A stretch of DNA of 64,000 bases from Astropecten irregularis (taxonomy: Eukaryota > Echinodermata > Asteroidea > Paxillosida > Astropectinidae): assembly GCA_963971285.1 (NCBI GenBank), contig OZ020254.1, positions 13,856,932 to 13,920,931 of the forward strand, read 5' to 3'. The notes under the pieces were generated by a model. It was not told where the DNA came from. It saw only the letters and a program-made list of their open reading frames with translations, and did no database searches. Position 1 is the first letter of the stretch. Every line of letters begins with the position of its first letter. Both the position numbers and the translations under genes were made by a program. Shown one piece after another: positions 52,467-63,308 of this stretch.

Positions 52467-53465
52467 CTATTCAATGATCTCAAAACTGTCTTGTAAGTTC
52501 ACCTCCCGCAGCCATTTCACTACCTGATTGGTCTTTCTAGAGCTGCAGTAGTTTAGATGTCTGAGGACAACCTCTTCCCGTTTAGCTGTTCGGCCTTCGT
52601 CCTTGTTTGAGTTCTCTAGGGTGCCATCAGTGAGTGGCTCAGTTTGTTCTCCCATCTTGCTGGATGTTTGGCTGGCTCGTCGCAAGCTGCGAGTCTTTTC
52701 TTTCCAGATGCAAAACGAGCCATTCTCGCCATCCTTCAAGATATCTTTGGCACGGCTCATGTCTCCCTTAGAGGGATTTCTGCTTCCTTTTGTTCTGTTC
52801 GGTTGCTTCTTTGGGGATTCCGAACGGCTGACTGGGGATACTTTCTCTTTGACGTGAGCTACTGGAGGGTCAGTTGCGCTGAAGTACCTGGGCCTTCGGG
52901 CTTTGATGGCAGCCTTAGTGGCACTCTCTACGATTGGGGTGGATGGGCGACGGCCATCTTGAGTAGTCGGCACCACGCCTCGTAAGACTCTTGCATCTGC
53001 TTGGATGCCGTCGTAGAGTGGCTCTACACGCGAATGGAGGAAGCTATCGGAGACACAGCTCCTGATAGCACCGCTAGCCCTCTTGGCACCTGTTCTTGGT
53101 GGAGGCGGCACTACTGTGACGCTCTGATGTCTTTGCCGGCTCTCTTTGCCCGTTACACCACCTCTCTGTCCATCGATGATCGGGAGTGCCGACGGCAACT
53201 CCCTCAGCCGTGGGTCCTGAGGAATCCAGACACTGCTCATGGCCTCCAGGGCCACAGGAAGGTTGGTCCGAGGGGCGAGTAGCTCCTGTGGTGCCGCCGT
53301 GATTTGGTAAACGGTAGTCCTTTGGATAGGAGGACTGCATGGTGACGGTGGATGAGGTGAGAGGACCACCTGCCTCTGATTAGACTCAGACTGCTGGTTG
53401 TGTTTCATGAGGTCTTTGGGTCTGAATCGTACCTCAACGATGCGCGATACATAGTCTGCATGATT
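52467..53465 (-). CDS. Main exon of the 339-aa gene
   Basis: 333 codons including stop, phase 0 start. The first Met in the exon is 20 codons in; the conserved-looking residues before it argue that the exon continues an upstream one. Confidence 0.72.
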   Translation of the reverse strand, partial: NHADYVSRIVEVRFRPKDLMKHNQQSESNQRQVVLSPHPPSPCSPPIQRTTVYQITAAPQELLAPRTNLPVALEAMSSVWIPQDPRLRELPSALPIIDGQRGGVTGKESRQRHQSVTVVPPPPRTGAKRASGAIRSCVSDSFLHSRVEPLYDGIQADARVLRGVVPTTQDGRRPSTPIVESATKAAIKARRPRYFSATDPPVAHVKEKVSPVSRSESPKKQPNRTKGSRNPSKGDMSRAKDILKDGENGSFCIWKEKTRSLRRASQTSSKMGEQTEPLTDGTLENSNKDEGRTAKREEVVLRHLNYCSSRKTNQVVKWLREVNLQDSFEIIE

Positions 53466-54787
53466 CTGTGACCAAAAAAAATGACATTACACAATGGTTA
53501 ACTTCCAGTTCTCAACCGGGATGTAGATTCCTAGTTAGTCATAAATTATTCTTGGAGATAAACCATCGCCCCTAATTAAATAAAATCGGAGTCTTGACAT
53601 TGATGACAGTGAGGCTGAGCATTTAAAATAAGGTGAAGATTCTCCTTGTGTGCAAACATTGACAATCGAGTCAGGAGCACAATAATTAAAGTACCGACGG
53701 GTTTTTCTCATGGACTACATGTCACGAGAATGGACTGTCCTGTCAAATTTTCCCAGTTACCGACCAACATCAGTCTTAAATCCCTTGGTATCGATAGTGT
53801 CGCAAATACCGGCACAGCTGCCAACAAATGATGGCAAATTGTACTAAGCACATCACCAATATGACCATCAATAAGATTGGGCTTCGTATGGTGGTGTTGA
53901 CTATAACGTTCATATTCCTCTTTCTTAGAAGAGTGGTAGTTTTCTGACAAGAAATAGGGGCTTTAGCATGACGTTTTGGCCAATAGCTTTTTGCCGTGGG
54001 GACACTTACAGAAATGTGTCCCCTTCTTCTACTAGGGGTATGAACATGATGTACTGTAGACCTTTAAAGGTAGTATCATACTTTGGTAACATACTGAAAC
54101 AGAAATCTTCACAGGGTATAAAGATGGTGGTGGTAGAAACATACTGTTCAAATATTTCTGCCTGAAATGCTGTATTTATCCAGTAAAGAGTAAAACTAGT
54201 GACCAAAATGATTTTTAATATTTTAAAGATCATAAATGAAAGAGAAAAGACTTAAGAAACACTGTGGCCGTTTTTTTTTTTACTGTTTTCTCAAAAAGTG
54301 GGCACCGTATAGCCTACTGGAAATTTCACAGATGACTGTGATATTTCTTCCCATGAATATGTATTTCTTAGACAAAAACCAAAGTATGATATTACCTTTA
54401 ACTATAGTTTATTGCCAGTGAGAACAACTTTTCGTCGCTGGACAAACATCATTAACCATAAGGGAAAAAAGGTGATCAACGATGAAGTTGCCTGATGAAG
54501 GGTAGCAGTACCAGCAGTCGAAACGTCGCTATCAGCAACACGACATCGCGTGACTTTTAATCACCCTTTTCCTCATAGCGATGAACAACCATTTCCTTTC
54601 TATTAACCATGATCTTTAGTTTTAGATGGTAATTCACGAAGCTCACTGAGCAATGCTTATAGAGGACAGTGACCATTGGATCATTGTCCAAACTGACGAT
54701 GACCACCACGAAGTGACCAGTCACTAATTAACTCCAAAGTCAAGTTACGTTACTCCTCCCACTTACCTCAAGTGTTGGTAACAGCAT
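52467..54787 (-). CDS. Unidentified basic 339-aa protein (two exons proposed)
   Basis: The long exon (53465-52467) starts after ttggtcacag in phase 0 with NHADYVSRIVEVRFRPKDLM and reads 332 residues to a stop at 52467. An upstream segment ends in GAG before a consensus gtaagt at 54766. Read in the matching phase it gives DAIQYLDMLLPTLE, so joined it reads QYLDMLLPTLENHADYVSRI, a convincing amphipathic helix. The start is either the in-frame Met at 54787 (339 aa) or lies in a further exon upstream. The middle is Pro/Ser/Arg-rich, with a Lys/Arg-rich stretch at about residues 180-235. The C-terminus is NQVVKWLREVNLQDSFEIIE (Trp325). No known domain. It is divergent from the 295-aa gene starting at 57932. 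Confidence 0.62.
54062..54400 (+). mobile_element. MITE-A copy
   Basis: Left tttaaaggtagtatcatactttggt, right accaaagtatgatattaccttta. The core carries a poly-T expansion at 54273. Confidence 0.85.
54485..54565 (+). repeat. Repeat with hammerhead-like core motifs
   Basis: 'ctgatgaagggtagcagt' is followed by 'cgaaacgtcgctatcagcaac' and 'gacatcgcg'. The order CTGATGA then CGAAAC is that of a hammerhead ribozyme core, as carried by Penelope-like retroelements, but I cannot form a good stem II. A partial copy, 'aaaacgttgctaccagcaac' with 'gacatcgcgc', is at 41.61-41.66 kb. Confidence 0.35.
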
Positions 54788-54819
54788 GTCCAAATATTGG
54801 ATCGCGTCACTTGTACTTG

Positions 54820-57800
54820 CTTTTCGATATGATTGTCAACATCATCATGTCATCGGTACAGATTTTTCAGATTGACTCCACAGCTTTCCGCAAAACTCCA
54901 TGGGTGTGTATCGGCCTGAATAACCCCAAGATGTAGCGTGACAACAAGCCAATTTAGCGGAAGAAACATGCAGTTAATGAGATTGCAGAGACGAATGTAG
55001 CCGCTGTGTAGCCGGTCCTAGAGCAGGAATGTTCCTGGAGTGGCAAACAATAGGCCCCCACTATACCAGAAATCGAACTCTGCCCAGGCTTCGCTTCTTT
55101 TCGTTCCCTTTTCCCCCCTTGTGACAAGAGTTTCATCGATCGTGCCTTAGCGACCAGGAGTCCTGTTCAATAACTCGACTAGCTTATCTTATTGACTTAA
55201 AAGCATGCTGTACACATCTCACAGACCATAGAAATATAACGGTGCAATTATTTTATCGTGTCTGGGTGACTACGAAGTACGCCATTTTAGGACATGATCG
55301 ACAATATAATTATTATCTGCGTGTATATACACGGTGTCCTTAACGTGGCGATGCTTTATTTAAACATGGAGCTATTGAACACATATCCATAGTTTAAACT
55401 AGACACCGGGGGGTCGAATGACAGGGGCGTGGCTTTGATATTTTAGGGCGGTTCAGAAACACGACTAATAAGGTGTTGCCATCTCTTAATTCACAGGGAC
55501 ACATCGGCGATTTCTCGAGGAAAACTGGAAGCTAATGAATACAACACACGAGATAACGTAGCCAATGACCATAAGCAAGTTCGGATTACGGTTATAACCT
55601 ATAGTTCCACTATCTGAACCGAAATATATTTGTATTCGGTAATTGTTTGGGTTAGTCTAGTCGGCTGTCCCGCAGAGGGCGCCCTTTATAGCGAATATTA
55701 AAGGTTTACTGTAATCAAAACTCATATGAAGTTAAATACGTCTGTATTGTTTTAAAACTCAACCTGTCTATCATTGTTTGTGCTAACAAATATTGTATAT
55801 AGAAAACGGAGGATATATGTATTTTAGACCCATAATTTAGCACCCCACTTTTCGCGACGAAAAACCTTGCTTACGTCACATGCAGAACGCCACTCAGTAT
55901 ACTGCGGTGTGAGCCTATACTAGTTCTGTAGGTAACGTCACACGTTGTGTCGATCCGTTCCAAGGGGGACTTTTTGGGGGGGGGGGGGGGGGCGGCGGGG
56001 CATACACTCGTACTGATTTTGTAACTTTTTTGGTCAAAATTAAGCACCGTACATAGAAATATAAATTGATATAGTCATTATGTAGAATTATGTATGAATC
56101 GATAGTTTTAGAGCACTTTCACCCCTTTCCCAAATTTGATTACAGTAAACCTTTAATATTGCGGTTCGAAGTACAACACCCTCTTCAACACGAAGCCCAA
56201 AGAACATTTCTGAGACCATTTAAGCTGCAAATGGGAAGTATACAATCTGAGATGCTTTAATTCAATTCAGCGATCTCGTGGCTGGGTTCGAACCCATATA
56301 ACCAGTGGAATTCATCATTTTGAGTTCAGAGAGTACCAGACCACTCCGGCCACAAAATACTCCACCAACACGATATACGTCATCGAATTGGGTCAAGGTG
56401 TAACATCAGTCCAAATTTTAAAGAGGAACAAACAAAGAGAAAAACACGATGAGATAGGAATGTTTTTGTGTCGACTTTTCGCAGAAAATTCACTGGGTAG
56501 GCCACGCTGTTACTATGGTAGCTCCCAAACGTATTTGCCTGTCATTAATCTAGGGCGGGGTGACAACGAAGCAGGCCTTGGCCTTCCAGTGGCCTTTTCA
56601 GCACTTTTGACAGAAAGTGGGCCAGGCCAGTGTACGGGAAAGTGCAATAATTCTTGTCGTTGGCACCCCGTCACAATTGCGTGTCTTTCCCGGTACCTCT
56701 GACCGGTCATGGCCAGCGAATGAACCCCTAGCTAGGGCCTACCACCTGTGCCTAGTGATAAAGGGCCTTTTAGAGTACCCAAGCAAAACATTGCCAGCTA
56801 TGGACACAATGAAACGCTCCCGACATAAAAGATATTCGCCCGCCAGAGCCCCCATGCAATCAAATCGACTTTCCCATCCGTGACAAAAAAAAACCGCTAT
56901 TGAACTGTACTGATCACAAACCTTTAACATCACCACGCACTTATTATTATTTTTGTTTTCTTCAAGTGCATTTTGTTGTTTGTTCTGCGATCTATTCATG
57001 ATCGAACAAGTACAGGCCTCCCGGAGCCGATCCTGCCACATATTTGTCAGGAACTTCTGTGTCGAGACACGCCAGCTGCTATTCGTATGCAAATCGTTGG
57101 AAAGAAAAACCCCAAAATCAACTTCCATTGACCACACACAGCCCTGGGATTGAACTAGCCCTTTGGGCTATCAATCATGCCAACAAATAAATACCAATGG
57201 AGCTGTATCGTTGAAGACACCGTAGTTGCCATGCACTGCATATCAGGCCTCCCTTCAAGCTTTTTTTAAAAAACTATTCTTTATAATAACTTGCATCTGC
57301 TCATCTTAGATTTGTGAGAATCCTGAATAATATTCTTAGAAAGATTTGATGACGGCAGACGGTATCATACAGAATGAACAAAACACCTTTTCTGCAGATT
57401 AATACGACTTTAGAAAACACAACGTCATCACAAGGACAATTCTGTCCCAAGGCTATATGACAAAAGGCTGTGTACGTCAGCCAGTGTGTGCAGACAGAGA
57501 ACGCCTCAAATCGAATCCAGTATGATTTTACTATCCATGACGCTCACTGCGCATGCGCTATCGGGTCGTATACCACGCAGCATGAAGAAATACAATAACA
57601 CGGGCTTTATGGAGCTTTTACCGGATATGTATTATCATGAGTGTTATTTATTCATATTTTCACCTGTATAGAAATGTCATTGTCGTGTTGCTACGTACGC
57701 TCTATGGGCTTAACCCGCAAGGATTGTGCGACCCTGACTTTCTATATACGGGGAAATCTGACTAGAGCTAGGTCGGGGGACAAAGTCACTGTGCAACTCG

Positions 57801-57931
57801 CTATGCCACTGGCTGCGTGAAGTTCCACAGATAGGAAACTTCTTCTAACTTTAAATACAGTTTCTTGAAAATTGCTCTTCGGGAAACCGATTTTAATGGA
57901 AAGGAAATTACCAATGGATATAGACTAGCCA
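54820..57931. other. Intergenic region between divergent 339-aa and 295-aa genes
   Basis: Should contain both promoters. 56.17-57.9 kb looks single copy; I see no coding exon. The 200 bp before the ATG at 57932 contain a short upstream frame (ATG at 57914, MDID then stop). Confidence 0.45.
55694..56160. mobile_element. MITE with AATATTAAAGGTTTACTGTA termini
   Basis: 467 bp with perfect 26-bp inverted ends (55694-55719 and 56135-56160). It contains a long poly-G tract at 55976-56000. Confidence 0.8.
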
Positions 57932-60900
57932 ATGACGACAGCGCTCGGTGACAGAAAATCAGGGTAAGCTATAAACTCCTTTGATTTAGATTATCTCCGA
58001 TTCAGGATACATACCTTTGAATCTTCAATTACGGTTTTAAAAATACCAATTAAAAAGTCCGAAGACTAAAAATATTTACAATTACAAATAATCATTTCTA
58101 GTTAAAATTGACAAAACTGTTAGTTAAAATATAACAAAACAATTAGAACAGTCAACATGATTTTAATAATATTGAATTTAATTAAGTAAAATCAAACTGA
58201 GCTGCATTTAAAAGGTTGATCATAAACGGCAGTGACTGCTTATAGGTACGGTACCGAATTAATTGGTACATACCCAAACAGAAATGTTCACATATTTACG
58301 TATAACTTTCAGGATATGAAGATGGTACTTGTAGAAACATTTCGTTAAAATATTTTTGCCTTAAAAATGGTGTATTACCCAGAAATTAGCAAACCAAATA
58401 CCGAAAACATGTTTGATCTCGGGATAAGATCAAAACCATTTTTTATGTTTTATAAGAAAAATTGAGTCGGGGTTTCGCTATTTTCTCGTGACTCAGATGT
58501 CCGATTGAGCTCAAATGTCCACAGGTTTATTATTTCATGTACGTGTTTGATCAGACAAAGTGTGGGTGCTGTCCTGTGACCTTTAGCAATCATGCATTAT
58601 ACCTTATATCATGAAGTTCTGGTTTAACATGGGAACATGTAGTTGTTGAGAATTCCTAAGGGTACGACCTGAAGTTGATTGCCTAGTTTCTGGAAACAAA
58701 TGGCGGTGTTTGTTGGATAAAAAAATATATAGATTTAGCAAATCGAAAGACTAAACTATTACGGCTGTCAGACAGGGTTAACATATTAACAATATTCAAC
58801 AAATCATTACAAGGCTAGTGATTGGTCGCTATTATGCGCAAAGCATTGGGATTTCTTGATTTTTGCCAAAATGTTGGTTTTTATAATAATTAGCTGCTGG
58901 CACATTGCTGCAGAAGCAAAGCCATAGCAATCAAAGTTTGAACAATTTGCTTGCTCTCAAACACAGAACGCCTTTAGATACGAGACTCAATTAGGCCAAC
59001 CTTTGTCATGGGACACTCTGAGGCTCAAATGTATATCATGTGGATTTGTCTTTTGAGAACCTGAAATTAAGTTCTGAAAAACGTATAGTTTTCACGAGAA
59101 AATAGCGAAATCTCGATTAAATATTTCTTATTAAACATAAAGAATAGTTTTGATCTTACCCAGAGATCAAAACTGTTTTGTCGGTCTTTGTTTCACTAAT
59201 TTCTGGATAAATATACCATTTCAGACGGAAATATTTTAACAGTAATATGTTTCTACCAGCACCATTGTCATACCCTGAAAGTTATACGTGAACATTTCTG
59301 TTTGGGTATGTTACCAGTCCTATACTGTACCTTTAGGCCTAAGTCATTGAAAACTGAACAAAGAAAAAAATAAATTGACTGGAGTGGAATATGCGTATTT
59401 ATTTTCAGCTTACACGTAACCAGAATCATCATTCGTCACTTTGATATAGATTCAGTGAACTGCATTCCACGTTGCCAAATGGGTTCAAATTGAGGCTGAG
59501 CTCTGGTGTTGATTTCACTTCAGAGGTGAAACTATAAGCAACATTGCAACATTGATAATTTACTACAATTTCCAAAGTAGTAACTGCCTACGAAATTAAT
59601 GAAATATCGATACACTTTATGATATTGTTGACCTCGAACAGTCTTTCACCTGATAACGTATTAATTTGTCCAAGCTATTTTATCCCATGTGGTAACTAAT
59701 CTCCACAAACACACCTAAAGAGGGCGGGAGATGCTGGAAAAGTAGTAATATTATGTAAGTTACGAATGAGATAAAATGGCTCTAAAAGAAATACATATTA
59801 ATGACTTTTACTTTTCAACGTAAATCTTTTATTTCATAACAAAACTAGATATACAGGAACAAAATTAAGAAAAACTGAATAAAATAGATTATTTTAGGAA
59901 ATTAAAGTTAGACGATAAATCTGAAATCTGCATTTCTTTGCGTTCATGCGATTATTCATCATGAATACGATATAACAACGGTGTGAGATGCCCAGTGTTA
60001 GTCGGAACGAAAGGCCTCGATTCTGGATGCCAGGGCTTTTGTGCTCAGGCCTTAAGGCCAATGCCCTGGCGGAAAACGTTAAGGCAGCCATTGGGCCTAT
60101 AGGCCGGCCCTGAAGGACCTTTAAGCCAAGGCCCTGAAGGAAAACCTTGGGGCAGCCTTTATGAGGCTCAGCCGACGATACATTACTGGAAATCTCACTT
60201 TGAGGGGTGACGTCATTTGGTGACATCAGCCTGTCTAGCAATGCAATTGCAACATTGTCTTCCACCGCAAAAAGATAAAAATATCTCTGATGAAAAGCGT
60301 TTTTCCAACTCATTTTCCCGCGCCAAATTCAAAGGGAACCATCAAAACACTTTTATTTGTTAACTTGATGATGAAATATCGTTCAAGTCCCATCTTTTTT
60401 AATAATAACAAATAATCAATCAAAAATAGTTTTGTATCAGCACAAATTCCGCCAAATGTTGACGTTCAAAGGCGCTTTAAAGGTAGGCCTACAGTACAGG
60501 ATTGGTAACATCCCCAAACAGAAATGTTGACAGATTTACGTATAACTTCCAGGATAATGAAGATGGTGCTAGTAGATACCGAGAAATTTGTCAAACAGTG
60601 ACCGAAAACAGTTTTGATCTCGGGGCCGTGAAAACCAAACTCCTGTGACAAGATTTGAAAATACCGTGAGCGTTGTTCACTGTTTTCTCAATGTGGACAC
60701 TCATGTGACTGCAAATTTCACAGGTTTGGTTTTATTCTATGGGAAATAAAAAAAAGTCTGTTCTGTCACCTTTTAATACCAATCCTGCAATACTATGCCT
60801 TTAAGTTCCATTTCTTTAAGTTCCATAACTTAAAAAAGTTATCCATGAGGGAACTGAGGTGATTTTAAACAAAAAAACAACAACCCAAATTAAGATCAAC

Positions 60901-63308
60901 ATTCCCAGACCTTGCAATTTGTTTCGTTAAGCATGTAGGTCAAGATACTCAAGGGGACAGAAATACAATAGAATTTTCCCAAATCGGTCATAATTGTATC
61001 GAAACCAGAAAAACACAGCCACATTTTGTAATATCTGAGTCACCTGTCATGTCTTGCCATATGAGATACAGCTACAGTGGTCCCGTTACTATAGCAGCGG
61101 CTGGAGGTTCTCTAAGATCACCGTGTCGACGTGGAGTACGTGCCGTATTGTTTTTTTTCAGTAATCGGCAGAGGTGCGGATCGGTATTAGGTGTAATGTC
61201 GGTGAATGCCCGCTGAAAGGTCTCACGGGACGGTTACGAGGCGTTTCAGACTTCGGCTTGGCACTGGATCCAGTTGGGGCTCTGTCCGCCTCCCTCACCA
61301 AGAGGTTGGGACACATTATAGGTTTCTAGCTTTCCACTGGAACCCAAAGCTCCGTTTCCTTCTCTTTACCGTTTACGTTTATTGCTTAACTTGACATAGA
61401 TCCAGCAAGCCGGAGACAAAGTTTTGATTTGGAAGAGGGCCCATGATAATACCATAATGCCCTGAAACTTTCGTGTAAGTCAAACTAGACATATGAGGCA
61501 CATTTTGTGGCACATCGTATTGTCTTTGTTTAAACTAGGAACATATGCATATGGCAGCCGAAACATACTGACCAGAATGTCCTCCCTCTTATAGGAGAGC
61601 AAAAGTTTTATCTCATCAAGAGACCCTCTTTCCCCATGAAGAGAACCTCTTTTCCCAAGAAGAGAACCTCTTTTCTCAAGAAGAGAACCTCTTTTCCAAA
61701 GAAGAGAACCTCTTTTCCAAAGAGAACCTCAAGAAGAGAACCTCTTTTCTCAAGAAGAGAACCTCTTTTTTTTAACGTGAACACCACCACCACCACCAAA
61801 AACGAACTTTACCCCAATGCCGCAATTTACACCTCATTACTTTGTTTTCATTCAGTCTGGTTTCTATTTTTATTTTTCCAACCGGATCTTAAGTTCGCGA
61901 TTGCGCATGGCGTAATTATAGTTTCCAAATGTAATGCCATTAATCGCAATCGTAATGACCGGTCTTCGTGAGGTATTATTTGCAAACAACTTCATGGCTT
62001 TATCCGGGTCTTAAATGTGGACTTCGGTACGACGAGACACATAAAATGACACAGACAGTAATGATAGCGTGCGGGCTCAGACGGCTGTTCTATGTTTGTA
62101 TTTAGATCAAAGCGCGCTTGGGCAGGTTTCCACTGTATTTCATATACACCATTGCCAGGACACACACCAAACAGTGATAGACACACGAAACACCACCAAG
62201 CTCTATCATACAGCACTAACACCACCACCAACACCTCCATTTACGGCCAAGACTTTCATCATGAAACAGTCGTATACAGGATGTTTAACAGTGATTGTGA
62301 CTGGAACCAAAGTGCGAGGATAGAACAATTTTGTTATGTCCTTGTTTGTTTCTTTGACCCGGAATCATTCGAATCGTTAAACCGTAAAAATAATGTCGTC
62401 ATCGTGGATAGCACTGACTAATGTTTCTTTATGTTTTTTGTATCATGGTCAGACACAAACAGAACGGTCCAAGAGGCAAGATGTGCAGAGAGAGCAATCA
62501 GCGTAGCATCACCAACTTCCCACCTATTGAAGAGACCAACCGGTTCTATACCTCACCGGGATGTCAGAGGCGAGGGTCCAACAACCACCTCATCACTGGT
62601 GCCTCACGTCCCCGGAGTAACAGTGATTATTCCCTGGGGGATGTCTGGAGTAGCGGCCGGCGATCCATCTGCAGCAGTAACGGTCGCTCATCAATGTCAT
62701 TCTCATCAGACGCCTCCTCCACTGTAGCCTCCACGGAGAAACTTTGGCGCAGGAGAAAGCTGTCTCCCCGGAGGGTTGCCAGCAGGCCAGTCACGCCGTT
62801 CCCTGCCGAGGACACACTGCCCAGCAGCAACGGTGAGGCCGCACGGACGCCATTTCCTCCCCATGACAAGTCGGCCCCAAAGACACAGCCACACGCCCAA
62901 GCCCGGAGACGGAAAAACGCCACATTCAGCCTAGCACAGAAATTACCTCAACCTATTGCAGAGGAACAGATCACGGGGAAAATCCCCTCAAACAAGGCTC
63001 GGAGAAAAGCCGAGGACTGCTTGGAAAGTAAACCACAAACTGCCTCACCACGTAAGGAAAGCGAGGCGTCTAAGACCTCCGAAAGGAGGCGAAGGAAGAG
63101 CCTGCCTGACATGAATCAGAGGCAGAAAGGAGAGCCACGCAAGACGGACATAGAAGGGAAGAAAACAGAAACACGAGGCTTCCCTGACACCATGGACCGC
63201 GTGGCTAGGGACAGGATCATGAACTGGCTGGCAGAGGTTGCACATGCTAAGGTTGATGAACATGACAACTCCTTACAAGAGGCGCTGAGCTCCATCGATG
63301 AGGAATGA
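57932..63308 (+). CDS. Unidentified basic, Ser/Arg-rich 295-aa protein (two exons)
   Basis: The main exon follows an acceptor at 62451-62452 (ttgtatcatggtcag) and runs to the TGA at 63306-63308. It starts with one base that completes a codon. A short upstream exon fits: ATG at 57932, MTTALGDRKS plus GG, then the donor gtaagc at 57964; GG plus A gives Gly and MTTALGDRKSGHKQNGPRGK. An unspliced start at 62445 is the alternative. The protein has a Ser-rich stretch (about residues 60-100, including SSMSFSSDASS), Pro-rich and Lys/Arg-rich segments (about 100-250), then a C-terminal helix RIMNWLAEVAHAKVDEHDNS (Trp269) and the acidic end SSIDEE. No known domain. AATAAA at 63328 and 63655. Part of the putative WL group. 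Confidence 0.65.
58243..58606 (+). mobile_element. MITE-B copy, near full length
   Basis: 'ggtacatacccaaacagaaatg' to 'gcaatcatgcattatacctta', with all core blocks and the 'tttgatctcgggataagatcaaaa' hairpin. Confidence 0.8.
59060..59335 (-). mobile_element. MITE-B copy (reverse, 3'-truncated)
   Basis: Reverse orientation from 'tctgaaaaacgtatag...cacgagaaaatagcg' to 'ttaccagtcctatactgtaccttta'. It is followed by a SINE tail fragment (59345-59392). Confidence 0.75.
60476..60802 (+). mobile_element. MITE-A/B hybrid copy
   Basis: Left tttaaaggtaggcctacagtacaggattggtaac is MITE-B-like. The middle 'aaaataccgtgagcgttgttcactgttttctc' is MITE-A-like. The right end is 'taccaatcctgcaatactatgccttta'. 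Confidence 0.7.
61615..61772 (+). repeat. 21-bp minisatellite
   Basis: About seven units of 'gaagagaacctcttttcccaa' (21 bp), one truncated. Because the period is a multiple of three, both strands stay open across it (KRTSFPK-type repeats); I do not think it is coding. Confidence 0.8.
62453..63308 (+). CDS. Main exon of the 295-aa gene
   Basis: One base plus 285 codons including stop. Minus-strand frames over it mirror its GC-rich third positions and are shadows. Confidence 0.75.

Larger units (their letters stand above)
53466..54766 (-). other. Proposed intron of the 339-aa gene
   Basis: gtaagt donor at 54766 and cacag acceptor at 53466. Holds a MITE-A copy and a repeat with 'cctgatgaag...cgaaacg'. 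An 80-codon minus frame at 53950-53708 is not supported. Confidence 0.5.
57964..62452 (+). other. Proposed intron of the 295-aa gene
   Basis: 4.5 kb with three MITE-B copies, a minisatellite and otherwise unassigned DNA at 58.62-59.04, 59.4-60.45 and 60.8-61.6 kb. Confidence 0.5.

Noticed and set aside
59894-60313. 139-codon minus-strand frame with Met start
   Set aside because: Its middle consists of imperfect repeats of 'ggccttaaggccaatgccctgg' type, there is no flanking exon, and it lies in the proposed intron of a plus-strand gene. Not impossible, but unsupported.
61608-61971. Long open frames with KRTSFPK-type repeats
   Set aside because: A 21-bp minisatellite keeps all frames free of stops; no start context or splice sites.
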